DNA from: CAMEON01 sp045128275
GTDB lineage: Bacteria > Bacillota > Clostridia > Oscillospirales > CAG-272
DNA: 64,000 nucleotides
Reading direction: 5' to 3'
Assembly: GCA_045128275.1 (NCBI GenBank)
Contig: JBGVRH010000074.1
Span: 65,994 to 129,993, forward strand
Under the pieces are notes generated by a model. It was not told the origin of the DNA. It did not search any database and saw nothing but the letters and a program-made list of their open reading frames with translations. The translations under genes were made by a program, and so were the position numbers. Shown in pieces: positions 9,501 to 19,300 of the stretch (position 1 is the first letter of the stretch; each line of letters starts with the position of its first letter).

Positions 9501-12270
9501 GCTGGTTGTAGATCTCCACAACGTCGTCGAACCAGATGTCGTAACGGACAGAGTAGTACTGGTTGAGGAACACGTCCTCCTTCAGCTTCTGGGTGTTCTG
9601 ATAGGACAGAGTGAAGTACACGGCGGCACCGTTCTCAATGGCCTTCAGCTTGGCGTAGTTCACGTCACCCTCCATGTTCAGGGGAGTGCCGGTGAAGTTG
9701 GTGTAGCCGTGGAGGACGACACCGATGAAGGGAACGCTGTAGCTGGCCTTGATGTAACGGGAGGAATCCAGGGCGGCACCCAGGATGTGGTCGGCGTACT
9801 GCCAGGTGAAGGCATTACCGCCCTCGACCATGACCTGCAGCTCGGTCTCATCCTTGCCGGTGATGTACTCCAGAGCCTTGGCGGTGAAGGCCTTGGCATC
9901 CTCGCGGTTGTAAGGCTCATCCTCGTCGAAGTCGGAGTTCAGAGCGTTACCCAGAGAGCCCACAGAGATACCGGTCAGGTTGTTCAGCTGCAGGTAGTTC
10001 TCCATGAACTTCACGTAGAAGTTCTCGTAGTAAGCAGGGGAGACGATCATCTGGAACATACCACCGTATCTCTGCTGGGTGGGGATCCAGTCGCGCTTGT
10101 AGGTCATACGATCGTCGATGGTACGGATGGAGTGCTTTCTTCTGGAGAAGCCATCCGTCATGGTGTCAGCGCTGATGTAAGCGAAGTCGAAGTCGGGGTA
10201 CAGACCCATGTTGCCGTTCTCGACAGAGGCGGCGTAGTCCAGCAGCTCCTGCATGGACATATCCTTGGTAACGGCCTTTTCCCACTTCAGCTTCTTGGGT
10301 GCGGTGGCGTACATACCGCCGTTGGCATAACCGGTCAGCTTGAAGTTGATGTTGGTCGCGCCCTTACCGGACAGCTCCTCGTACATGGTGATGACGTCCT
10401 GGGTGGAGGTCAGGGGCTTCATGACCTCAACAGGGATGGAGGCGATCTTCTCAATGACCTCCATAGCGCCGAAGGCCTCGATATACAGGGGGATATCGGA
10501 GGAGGTCTGCTCGGCGGTCAGGGGAGACAGGATACCCTTGTTCTCCAGGTAATCGCGGTAGGCCTTAGCCATACCCAGCCAGGAAGACTCGTACCACTCG
10601 TCAGCCTTCAGCTGCTTCTTGGCGGCGATCTCCTCGTCGGCCAGCATGACGTAGTGGATCTTGTAGTTACCAACGTACTTACGGTTGGAAACGACGGTCC
10701 ACTCGCTGTTGGTACCGACCGAGATAGCGTCTGCGATGTTGTAGGAGTCCTTAGGACGGGGGTTGAAGTTCATCTGGACGGTGTCGTAGGGAGACAGGAC
10801 ACCGGCGTGGTAGTTGACCAGCTCGGTCAGGGCATCGCCCTCCTCGATGATGGCCACGAAGCCACGGCTCTCGGTGCGCTCGGTGATATCAGCGGAGCTG
10901 ACCAGCGAACCGAACTGCTTGTAGACGGGGGAGGCGGAGTTGGACTCGTCGCGGGCCTTGATGACACCGTCATAGATAACGCCGCTGATGGTGGTGGTCT
11001 TAACCTCACCGGTAGCCTCGTCGTCTGCGACGCAGTCGTAGTAGCGGGTGTTCTCAATGATACCGAAGACGGGGTAACGGACGGTCTGCTGGTAGGTACC
11101 GGTCAGCTTATGGTAAGCGTAGTCGGTGCCGTAGATCTTGGAGGCCACAGAGTAGGTGTTCTGATCGGCCAGATCCTCGAAGGCAAACAGGGCGCCCGAG
11201 CCGTCGGGGTAGAAGGTGTAGCCCTCATAGGCGTTGTTACCGGCGCCCATGTAGGGGAGGATGCTGACGTTGGTCAGCTGGAACTTGGACTCGTTGAAGC
11301 GGATACCGTTAGCGGGCATACGCACGGTGAATCCATCAGCGTCGAGGGTGTACTCCAGTGCCATCTTAAAGACGGGAGGGTTCTCCTCATCGCTGGTAAA
11401 CTCGGTCATCATGTGGTCGTAGTCCATCTCCTCGTAGGAGTAGTTGGGACAAGCGGTCTTGATGACCTCCTCGATCTTCTCGATCTCCACGATGTTGGCG
11501 GTGGGGTCGAGGACGTAGATGTCGTACTTGCTAACGATGGGGAAGGAGTCGAGCAGGTCTTCCTTCAGACGGTCGGAAGAGCACTCGTCCAGATCCTTGT
11601 ACACGAAGTAGGACATCTGCTTGCAGAGGTAGAAGGAGGCGGACTGCAGGGGGTGACCCGGCTCGTCCTTGAACTTCTTGGCATCCTCATAGGAAACGCC
11701 GTAGTACTCCTCCATGGGCGCCTGGATCATGGTCTCAAAGCGCTCCTTCTCCATACGGCGGGGGACCAGACGTCTGGCCTCCTCACGACCGATGGTGTAC
11801 TCCACACGGATACCGTTCTTGATGTTCTTGACCTTGATCTGGTCGCGGAGTGCGGCGTACTCGTAGGAGGAGTACTCGCGCTCACGGCCGTTCTCGGTGA
11901 ACTTAACGATGATCTGGGAGAGGATCTGATTCTTGACGCTGTCAGACGCGGTGGACACGCCGACATCATAGGGGTTGGTGAACAGGATCTGACCGGTAGC
12001 CAGGTCCTTGACGGCAACCTCACCGGACTTCTCATCTGCGTAGATGGAGTAGTTCCCCTTGGTGGTCTTGAGCTTCATGGTTGCCAGCTTATCCTCGGGA
12101 GAGCCGTAGATCGTCGAGATATAATCCTCGATCAGGACCTCGTCCTCATCTCCCGTGGACTCCTCGGTTGCCTCTGCTGCGGATGCGGTGATCACGGAAA
12201 AGCTTCCAAACACGCCGCAAAGCATCAGAACAGCCAAGAAGAGTGACATGAGTTTTCTAAAATTCATCAT
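6523..12270 (-). CDS. Giant secreted DUF5696-type protein, 1915 aa
   Basis: A signal peptide (MNFRKLMSLFLAVLMLCGVF, then ASAAEA) directs export; there is no lipobox. Residues ~60-960 resemble DUF5696 proteins found beside sugar ABC genes: VRMPANGIRF, YMGAGNNAYEGYTFYPDGSG, and a beta-rich then TIM-barrel-like texture. The final ~60 residues (FILNYNNFSVNVKYG, VTYTIPAYGYVVVM) resemble the usual family C-terminus. Between ~960 and ~1850 lies a long Ala/Glu/Lys/Asp-rich, mostly helical stretch with no Cys-rich or catalytic motif that I recognise, which looks like an insertion into the family core. The function is unknown; a glycan-binding or glycan-processing surface partner of the transporter is an inference from context. 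Family assignment is from memory of its motifs. Confidence 0.72.
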   Translation of the reverse strand: MMNFRKLMSLFLAVLMLCGVFGSFSVITASAAEATEESTGDEDEVLIEDYISTIYGSPEDKLATMKLKTTKGNYSIYADEKSGEVAVKDLATGQILFTNPYDVGVSTASDSVKNQILSQIIVKFTENGREREYSSYEYAALRDQIKVKNIKNGIRVEYTIGREEARRLVPRRMEKERFETMIQAPMEEYYGVSYEDAKKFKDEPGHPLQSASFYLCKQMSYFVYKDLDECSSDRLKEDLLDSFPIVSKYDIYVLDPTANIVEIEKIEEVIKTACPNYSYEEMDYDHMMTEFTSDEENPPVFKMALEYTLDADGFTVRMPANGIRFNESKFQLTNVSILPYMGAGNNAYEGYTFYPDGSGALFAFEDLADQNTYSVASKIYGTDYAYHKLTGTYQQTVRYPVFGIIENTRYYDCVADDEATGEVKTTTISGVIYDGVIKARDESNSASPVYKQFGSLVSSADITERTESRGFVAIIEEGDALTELVNYHAGVLSPYDTVQMNFNPRPKDSYNIADAISVGTNSEWTVVSNRKYVGNYKIHYVMLADEEIAAKKQLKADEWYESSWLGMAKAYRDYLENKGILSPLTAEQTSSDIPLYIEAFGAMEVIEKIASIPVEVMKPLTSTQDVITMYEELSGKGATNINFKLTGYANGGMYATAPKKLKWEKAVTKDMSMQELLDYAASVENGNMGLYPDFDFAYISADTMTDGFSRRKHSIRTIDDRMTYKRDWIPTQQRYGGMFQMIVSPAYYENFYVKFMENYLQLNNLTGISVGSLGNALNSDFDEDEPYNREDAKAFTAKALEYITGKDETELQVMVEGGNAFTWQYADHILGAALDSSRYIKASYSVPFIGVVLHGYTNFTGTPLNMEGDVNYAKLKAIENGAAVYFTLSYQNTQKLKEDVFLNQYYSVRYDIWFDDVVEIYNQLNTEMKDVQNKLIIDHQFLSGMRVPDIDELDRDLTSEFESVLDFQNNKAEYEAKQKAEAVADARDQIANVEIAAGRFVKDCVTYYSGISGAAYMYVTGDRSFERRLATYVEAKAAYDAVMAEYEAADEAGKKEMEPIVSTAEAAEKQALGQLRTYIRNVGRAIVTIENEYAALTKLLEDAKAGKLLINNTEGCPQSIINEIEIQLANTEKLMETTLGVKFNMTVDKAEVDTFLYTHISTLIFSSYGEANHSSAGIVGKAENLYKMLAAEDYGLLMSELDILRYLAANKDMTDDQLIAKYGLKADKSSVDGLILFISELLGESYSFDPIIANMDGGIEDNIRDYFVSLLYAQITNLSAGSVVPALNFVPTRINDKGRIVPNTANINNVVKLIDDEIKAVLTGPKGVLYNIENGDYTLSKYFTEEQMEKLIDAGVEIINKNIRTEQNIIPAEKAVEYATPDTMRADLRNYIESSYYRAAIDEIAPADAGDVTLQVITVSTQTNASIDLLVSLRADAYEFGDETKYEDIVKAMKADTELQALLDGINDSVKGAYGDVRTQLEKAFLKAFATKILGKDKAPTLENASYDVEDAEGNKTTFKLRDEAQVILSKLTATSTVAEAEAVVAEIIALHDKYTEALDEGYDPAADVKDYVYYNVLALMRDQILKDVDNYFYDAQMAKMDAAIRSKVAENVESIKAKLPAEYTVYDIYAEVANILGDSENNVHDFVKSIASEVTHSAEGKFSTEDDILAYYAYLLFTSFEGYDLSEKPTLSVEGGATKVNNALKILDNDFEDRLPLLLAQAKENTKRGFLPNYNLRAMFTAEEYEALGNELVSALIKAKFADESKRDILRPEALRYLEYCYYTEVLELLSADELPKFHVSEIYAGTLNEAAMGLKDLMYFFVTAYSDLTEEQIDALIEPPKGPGMGGDDGDEASRYLSDDGRIVSVTYGTKNADGSYSAYKTFILNYNNFSVNVKYGDVTYTIPAYGYVVVMH

Positions 12271-12288
12271 TGTATTCTCCTATTTGCG

Positions 12289-14448
12289 TTATAGTCTGTA
12301 CTGAATCTCGTCAACGATATTGGTGACCAAACCGACAATCTTACCGACAAGAGTGGTGAACAGAACGGCCAGGAACATGATGAACACCATACCGACCACG
12401 GTACCGATGACGGTAATGATGTTCTTACCCATGGAATAATCATGGGTGACCATGGTGCCGAAGAAGAGCAGCAGACCCAGCCAGATGAAGGCGAAGGTGC
12501 TGATGAAACCGATGATATCGGTCTCGGTGGTGATGCAGAAGTTGGAATAGATGGTGGTGGGGATGACCAGCAGCGGGATGGGCAGCAGGCAGTAGCCGGC
12601 GGCCACGAAGATATCCTTAAAGCTGCCTTCACCCTCGAACAGGGTGGTCAGACACCAGTTAGCCAGCACGAACAGGAACAGGGGGACCAGAACGCCGAAG
12701 ACCTGCGCCCAAAGGGATGCAAGGCTTGCGTAGGGATCCAGGAGGTAGCCCTGACCGATAGCCTGGTAGTAGAAGGTGGCGATGGCCAGAACGATGAAGA
12801 AGATCGCGCCGCGGACGGAGCCTCTCTTCTCGTGCTTCAAATCCCAGAAGCCGTCGAAGGGGTGGAAGATGATGTGGAAGCCGTATGCGATCTCCTGGCC
12901 GAAGGTGCGCTTCTTACCGGAGGTTGCCACGCGCTTGTTGATCTTGCCCATCCACTTGAAGAAGAGCATGACCGCCACGATGATGCCGACGATGATCAGG
13001 AGCAGAAGCAGGAAGTAGGTGGACATCCACTCCTTACGCAGCTCCTTGTAGGAGTTAGACCAGTTATCGGTGTCGTAAGCCGACTCGAAGTAGGTCAGGG
13101 AGTTGGCGTAATCCTTGTTACGGTACATAGCCTGGCCGATACCGACGTAGGCGGAGTCGAAGTTGGAGTTACGCTTCAGAACGTCGGTCCAGAGGTTGAT
13201 GGCCAGATCGAAGTCCTGGGTGGCCTCGGCGGCGATAGCGTCCAGCAGGATGTCGCCGTACTCGGTGCGCTGGAAGACGGTGATGTTATCGTTGGTCTTA
13301 TCCAGGACCAGCATGGTCTCGCCCTGGTAGGCGATGGCCTCGATGGAGCCCAGGTTACCCAGCATGGTACCGTTGTCACCGAAGGCGAACAGCAGGTTAC
13401 CGTCGAAGTCGTAGGTGTAGATACGGTTTCTCTTCTCGTCGATGATGGACCAGGTGTCCTCGGGACCCACGGCGGCATCGATGATGGTGGAAACACCGGT
13501 GATCTCGTCGGTGGAGCGGCTGGAGAAGTCGATCTCACCGGCGGGCATCCAGAAGCCGTTACGTCTCATGATCTCCGCGCCGTTGGCGTTCAGGAGCTTG
13601 ACGGGGGAGTTGGTACCGGACTTATCCTTACCGGTGATCGCGCCGGAGACAGCACCCTCGTCGATGGTAGAGGTGGTAACGTAAACCAGACCCTTGTTCT
13701 TGTTGATGGTGATGTTGTTAAACTCAGTAGAGACCTTCTGCTCGGAAGCCTCGCGCTGCTCCTTGGTCTGGAAGCGGCGCCAGATGATCTCCCATGCGGA
13801 CATCTGGACGGCCTGGGCACCGATGAAACCGGTGAACTCGCCCTCGTCAGTCATGACGATGATACCCTGGTAGGTGGTGGAGGACACCACGTACAGACGG
13901 TTGTAGGCGTCCACGGCCATAGCCACGGGCTTATAGACCGAATCCTGATCGAACAGGGAGGACTCAGGCTCCTCGACGATGCGCTGGAAGTTACCGAGCT
14001 CATCGAAGACCACGATACGGTTGGAGCCGGTATCGCAGACCCAGATCAGCTTGCCGTACTTCTCGTTGGGCTCGGAGACGAACACGCCCTGGGGAGCGGT
14101 GAGCTTATCCGGAACGCCCTGGTCGTTGGAGAACTCGGAGATGGTGAAGTTGACCTTGTAGTAACGGTCCAGCACCACGATACGGTTGTTACCGGTATCG
14201 GCGATGTAGACGTTGCCGGCCTCATCGGTGACCATGTCACCGGGGTTCTCGATGGGAAGCTCCAGACCCATGTAGTCCGAGCCGACCGAGTTGATCGCGG
14301 TGTAGGCATCGGGGGAGTACAGAGCTTCGCCGTACACATCGTACACGTAGGTCTGATAGGCGGAGCCGGCACTTGCGGTGACGCAGAAGGCGGTCAGCAC
14401 CATCAGAATGGCGCAGAAGGTACAGAGAATCTTATTCAAATTCTTCAT
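12289..14448 (-). CDS. NHL-repeat / Yip1-domain membrane protein, 719 aa
   Basis: After a signal peptide (1-27, ending TASAGSA), residues ~60-400 carry beta-propeller NHL repeats: NPGDMVTDEAGNVYIADTGN, a similar unit near KLIWVCDTGSNRIVVFDELG, and VYKPVAMAVDAYNRLYVVSS. A TPR-like helical hairpin follows (~405-455, WTDVLKRNSNFDSAYVGIGQ). One membrane segment comes next (~475-495, LLLLIIVGIIVAVMLFF), then a charged cytoplasmic link and a four- to five-helix Yip1-type membrane domain (~530-719) starting FHIIFHPFDGFWDLKHEKRG. The propeller should face outward. It sits between the first permease pair and the DUF5696 gene, with 18-19 bp gaps. A role in assembling or sensing at the transporter is only inferred. 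Confidence 0.75.
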   Translation of the reverse strand: MKNLNKILCTFCAILMVLTAFCVTASAGSAYQTYVYDVYGEALYSPDAYTAINSVGSDYMGLELPIENPGDMVTDEAGNVYIADTGNNRIVVLDRYYKVNFTISEFSNDQGVPDKLTAPQGVFVSEPNEKYGKLIWVCDTGSNRIVVFDELGNFQRIVEEPESSLFDQDSVYKPVAMAVDAYNRLYVVSSTTYQGIIVMTDEGEFTGFIGAQAVQMSAWEIIWRRFQTKEQREASEQKVSTEFNNITINKNKGLVYVTTSTIDEGAVSGAITGKDKSGTNSPVKLLNANGAEIMRRNGFWMPAGEIDFSSRSTDEITGVSTIIDAAVGPEDTWSIIDEKRNRIYTYDFDGNLLFAFGDNGTMLGNLGSIEAIAYQGETMLVLDKTNDNITVFQRTEYGDILLDAIAAEATQDFDLAINLWTDVLKRNSNFDSAYVGIGQAMYRNKDYANSLTYFESAYDTDNWSNSYKELRKEWMSTYFLLLLLIIVGIIVAVMLFFKWMGKINKRVATSGKKRTFGQEIAYGFHIIFHPFDGFWDLKHEKRGSVRGAIFFIVLAIATFYYQAIGQGYLLDPYASLASLWAQVFGVLVPLFLFVLANWCLTTLFEGEGSFKDIFVAAGYCLLPIPLLVIPTTIYSNFCITTETDIIGFISTFAFIWLGLLLFFGTMVTHDYSMGKNIITVIGTVVGMVFIMFLAVLFTTLVGKIVGLVTNIVDEIQYRL

Positions 14449-14467
14449 TATTATATATACCTCCTGA

Positions 14468-15340
14468 TTAGTCTTTCATACCCGAGGAACCCATCGTCTC
14501 GATGATGTTCGACTGGGAAATGATGAAGATGATGATGGGGACCAGCATCATGATCACCTGGGATGCAGCACCTGCGCCCGCACGCTTGATACCACCGGCC
14601 AGGATCTGACCGATCGCGTAGTTGAAGGACTTGTACTGCTCGGAATAGATGTACATGGACGCGCCTGCGTTCCACAGACCCTGGAAGGAGTAGATGATCA
14701 GAGTCAGCCATGCGGGCTTAACCATGGGCATGGCGATGATCCAGAAGATCTTCAGCTCCTTCGCGCCATCCAGACGGGCGGACTCCAGGACGGAGTCGTT
14801 GACGTTGGTATCCATGAACTGCTTCATCAGATACAGACCCAGGGAGGAGCACCATGCGGGGACGATCAGAGCCCAGTAGGTATCCAGCCAATGGAGGGCG
14901 GACATCAGAATGAAGGAGGTGATGGCGGTAACGGTTGCGTTGAACATCAGGGACATCTGGACGGTCTGGAACATGAGGTCGCGGCCGGGGAACTTGATCT
15001 TTGCCAGGGCGTATGCGGCCAGGGAGGCGAGGAACAGGTGGCCCGCGGTACCGGCGACTGCTACCAGAACCGTGTTAAAGATGTAGCGGGAGAAGGGAAC
15101 CCAGGAGATGTTCATCAGGGTGAACAGATCCTTGAAGTTCTTCAGGGTGGGGGACATAACGTAGAAACGAGGGGGGTACATCCACAGCTCATCCAGAGGC
15201 TTCAGAGACTGCATGACAACGTAGACCATGGGCAGGAACATGAACGCGCCCAGAATGACAAGGATGACCGAAATTCCGGCGTCGCCGCCCGCGGAGCGGG
15301 CGAGGACGACCTTATGCTTTCTTGTTCTTAATTTTGCCAT
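14468..15340 (-). CDS. CUT1-type sugar ABC permease (MalG-like), first pair
   Basis: A 290-residue protein with six membrane segments, the first at ~24-45 (ISVILVILGAFMFLPMVYVV). The EAA loop near residue 190 is VLESARLDGAKELKIFWIIAMPM. The length is typical for MalG-like subunits. It overlaps closely with the preceding permease gene (1-bp gap), so it is translated in step with it. Together they form the inner-membrane channel expected to accept sugar from the 1184-residue binding protein. It differs clearly from the second MalG-like protein, so the operon encodes two distinct channels rather than a recent duplicate. Confidence 0.88.
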   Translation of the reverse strand: MAKLRTRKHKVVLARSAGGDAGISVILVILGAFMFLPMVYVVMQSLKPLDELWMYPPRFYVMSPTLKNFKDLFTLMNISWVPFSRYIFNTVLVAVAGTAGHLFLASLAAYALAKIKFPGRDLMFQTVQMSLMFNATVTAITSFILMSALHWLDTYWALIVPAWCSSLGLYLMKQFMDTNVNDSVLESARLDGAKELKIFWIIAMPMVKPAWLTLIIYSFQGLWNAGASMYIYSEQYKSFNYAIGQILAGGIKRAGAGAASQVIMMLVPIIIFIISQSNIIETMGSSGMKD

Positions 15341-15341
15341 A

Positions 15342-16286
15342 TCAAGTACCTATCTTCGAGAGAATTCTCTTAACGAGCATATTGGCACCGATCATCATAA
15401 GGAACAGAATCACGGCGATAGCGGACGAATAACCGATCTCGTAACGCATTCCACCATAGTCATTCAAATGGTGCATGATGGTATGTGCGCAGTAGTTGAC
15501 CGAGGGGAAGCCTGCCAGAGCGTCGACGATACCGCCGAAGCCGAATGCGCCGGTGATGGACATGATAGCACCGAACATCAGCTGAGGCTTCATGGAAGGA
15601 AGGGTGATGTAGTACAGCTCCTGCCAACGGTTCTTGACACCGTCCACGGCGCCGGCCTCGAAGAGGGCTCTGTCGATACCCTGGAGACCTGCGATGAATG
15701 ACAGGAAGGAGGTACCAAGGGAGGTCCACAGGGAGACGACGATACACAGAGGCATGACGTACTTCTCATCCTTGAACCAGTTGATCTCGGTCTCGATCAG
15801 ACCCAGCTTCATAAGGGTTGCGTTTGCCCAACCGTAGGAGTCGGACGAGAACAGAGTACCCCAAATCAGGTAGACCTGACCGGAAATGGAAGGTGCGTAG
15901 AAGACCAGGGTGACCAGTGCGCGGATCTTGGGAGGCAGCTCGTTGATGAACCATGCGACCAGGTAGGACATGATGTAGGAAGCGGGGCCCACGATGCACG
16001 CGAAGATGAAGGTGTTCTTGATGGCGATGAGGAAGATATCGTCGTCGAAGAACAGGGTAACGTAGTTTTTCAGCCAAACGATGTTGGGGAACTCCAGCAT
16101 GTTAAAGTCCGTAAAGCTGATGACGATGGAAAGCACGACCGGCACGACGGTGAAGAGGGTGAACAGAATCATGTACGGAGCGACCATGAGGTAGGCGACC
16201 CAGTTCTGTCTGATCTCTTTGAGCTTCCATTGAGTCTTGGTAAGCTCACGCGAGGCGGCTTGCTTTGAAGCCTGTTTTGTAGCCAT
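15342..16286 (-). CDS. CUT1-type sugar ABC permease (MalF-like), first pair
   Basis: A 314-residue membrane protein. The N-terminal cytoplasmic stretch to ~33 is followed by WVAYLMVAPYMILFTLFTVV as the first segment, and the EAA loop near residue 225 reads LFEAGAVDGVKNRWQELYYITLPS. It is the second gene of the operon, 48 bp after the binding-protein gene. The family imports oligosaccharides or sugar derivatives using an ATPase dimer that is not encoded here. Confidence 0.88.
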   Translation of the reverse strand: MATKQASKQAASRELTKTQWKLKEIRQNWVAYLMVAPYMILFTLFTVVPVVLSIVISFTDFNMLEFPNIVWLKNYVTLFFDDDIFLIAIKNTFIFACIVGPASYIMSYLVAWFINELPPKIRALVTLVFYAPSISGQVYLIWGTLFSSDSYGWANATLMKLGLIETEINWFKDEKYVMPLCIVVSLWTSLGTSFLSFIAGLQGIDRALFEAGAVDGVKNRWQELYYITLPSMKPQLMFGAIMSITGAFGFGGIVDALAGFPSVNYCAHTIMHHLNDYGGMRYEIGYSSAIAVILFLMMIGANMLVKRILSKIGT

Positions 16287-16334
16287 TTACTCTCTCTCCT
16301 TATATAGATTGAAGTGATGGGAACGCGATGGGGA

Positions 16335-19300
16335 TCAGACACCGGTGAGGCGGGCGGCATCCTCCAGGAAGTCGACCATGCACTTCAGCTGGGTGGCCAG
16401 CTGCTCGGTGTTCTCATAGACCTCATAGGAGAAGCACTTGCGGATCTTCTTCTTGTCGGCCTTAGTCAGGCTGGTATCGGTCATATCGTAGCCCATGACC
16501 TCAGTTCTGTCCGCGATGAACTTGGAGCCGTCGGGATCCATCTGCTGGTACAGAGCCTTGACAGCCTCGGCTGCGAATGCCAGCTCAGCGGCATCGTCGC
16601 TGCGGACAGCCTTCTCGATCTGGACCATCAGATCCTCGTACTCGGCCTTGAACTCATCATCCTCACGGATGTAGCCGACCAGCTCGGTGATCTGAGCCAG
16701 ACGCTTGGTGAGCAGATCCTTGTACTCGTTCACACCGTCGGAGAGGGTCTCCAGGTTGAACTCGTTACGCTTACGCTCGATCTCCTTATTAATGGTATTA
16801 ATGTAGGCAAGCAGAGCGTCGGAGGGGTTGGCCTTGTCGTTGTAGGCGCTGAGGAACGCGAAGTTGGTGTAACGGTCGATGATGTAGGCACCGGGGTAGT
16901 TGGGCACGGAACCCAGGTTGTTGAACTGGTTCTGGATCTGCTCCAGCTCGGAGGTGGTCCAAGGCAGGGACGCCAGAGCGTTCTTGTTGGACACGGCCTG
17001 CTTTGCGGAGGGACCCATGATGGCGACCATCTCGTTGGAGAAGCCGACCTGGCAGTTCTCGCCGGTGTACCACTTCATGAACTCCCAAGAGCTCTCGACC
17101 TTGTCGCAGCCCTTGACCATGACGGTAGCGGAGACACCGGAGATGGACACGTTGTTGATGATGGGCTTGCCATCCTCGTCGTAGCCGTTGATCTCACCGG
17201 GCAGAGGCATGAACTCCCACTTACCCGTGATCTCGGTAGCGAAGACCTTCAGCTGGTTGTACAGACCGGTGTAATCACCGAGCAGGATGGGCATCTCACC
17301 GGTACGGAAACGGTTGGCCGCATCGTACTGGTAGGGGAAGGAATACATGGTGAAGAGGTTACACATCTTCTCGAAGGCACCCAGACCCAGCTTGGAGTCC
17401 AGGTTGATGCGCATACCGTCATCAGCGAAGAGGTCGCCGCCCTGCTGGTACAGGAAGATCTTGTAGTCGGTGGACAGACCGATCTGCATGTTGTTGGCCT
17501 GCAGGGTAGGAATGGTAGCCATAACGTCGTCCCAGGTCTTGGGGACCTCCAGGCCGAGGTCGGCCAGGATGTCGATACGGACGAACATCATGGGGAAGCC
17601 CTGGGTCTCGGGCAGACCGTAGTAGTGCATCTGCTCGTCGGCGTCCTCGATACCAAGGACGATCATAGCGGCCTCATTAAAGTTATTGGTAGTAAACTCC
17701 TCGAAGTCCTCGTTGGTCTCAATGTTGAGCAGAGCGGAACGGATAGCGTAGTTGATCACGTCGCCCTGTCCCAGACCCAGATACACGTCAGGGCCGGAGC
17801 CTGCCAGGATGGAGGGGAGGAGGGTACCGCCGGCGACCAGCTTCAGGTCGATGGCGATGTTGGTGTTAGGGGTGAAGTCGTTGTTGATGAGGTTACGGTA
17901 GACCTGAGACTGGTCACGGGCGGTAGCCAGCCAGACCTCGGTAGCGGTCTCATCGGTCTCCTCCAGAGCGCCCATGCTGTTGTAGTCGCGCACGAAGGAG
18001 GTGAAGAAGCCCTTGACCTCATGGAGGAAGGTCTGGAAGAAGTTAGGAGTTGCCTTGGGCAGTTCCTTGGGATCGTCGGTAGCGGGCTGGATCTGGATGA
18101 AGTCCAGCTGCAGGGGCTGGGTCTGGGCATCCGACAGGAATGTACCCAGCGTACCGATGTAGGACTTGAGGTTGGTCAGGTTCTTTGCCACCTCGTCGTC
18201 ATCGGTACCCATCTCCTCCAGGAGTCGGGCGACCTTCTCCAGGGTAGCCACGTTGGAGGACTTCTCACCGGCGATGACGGTCAGCTCCTCAGCCAGCTTG
18301 TAGAGGTTCTGAGACTGGATGACCATGTCGACCATAGTGTCGGGCATGACCTGGGAGAAGCCGTAGTCACGGTAGCTGTCGGGGGTGATACCGGTCAGCT
18401 TGATGATGTTCAGGTAGTCGTTGTTGATGGCATTCAGGATATCCTCAACGCGGCGGACCACGTCGCCCATCTTACCCAGAGTGACCTCCAGGCGGATGGT
18501 GTAGACAACATCCTTCTCCAGGTAGACCTCGTAGGTCTCCTGCTTGTCATCCTTGTCGATCTCGCCGTCACCGTTGACGTCGGCCTTACCGGCGGCCAGC
18601 TCGGTGACCTGCCACTCGGCACTGTAATCATAGGAAAGCTTCAGAGCCTCCTCGAAGGGAGCGCCGTTGTAGTAGCCCTTGGCACCGGTGTCCAGGCCCT
18701 CGCTGAAGAGGTACAGGGAACGGCAGGTAGACATACCGTCCAGCACGTCCTGGCGGAAGCGGGCAACGATGTCGTACATACCCGAGGTGGACACCTTGAA
18801 GCGGTACTCAACCCACTGACCTGCGGTAGCCCACTTGTCGCCGCCGATGGTGTTCAGCACGGAGCAGGTGGTGTCGGTGGGGGAGTTGATGGCGCAGGAG
18901 CGATCCTCAACAGGGTAGATGGTCTTGTTGGACATGACGTTGGCCAGCTCGGCCTCGATCTTGATGGTGTCCTGACCCTTGGGCTCGTTTGCGTACTTGG
19001 CCTTGTACTCCTCGTAGGTAGCCAGCTTCTCGATGGGATACAGGGTGATGGCCTTGATGGACATGGGCTCGTTCTGGCCCTGGAGGGTGATCTTGTTCTC
19101 ACCGGACTTCAGAACGAACTCGAAGTTGGTGGTGTAGTAGCCGCTGGAGTCCTTGAGGTAGTAGGTCATCCAGGCGGGTTTGTCCGAGGTAGTGGGTCGG
19201 ATCTCGTTGTTGGTGATGTCTCGCTGCAGGAAGCGAACCTGGTAGGTATCTGCGAACTCGGACATCTCCTGGGTCACGAAATCGGGGAACCCGATCTTGA

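Noticed and set aside
6526..12246. A fully open antisense frame of ~1900 codons opposite the DUF5696-type gene
   Set aside because: Its translation is low-complexity Val/Leu/Gly/Asp-rich with no domain. The sense gene has a signal peptide, a ribosome binding site and operon context. GC-rich codon use suppresses antisense stops.
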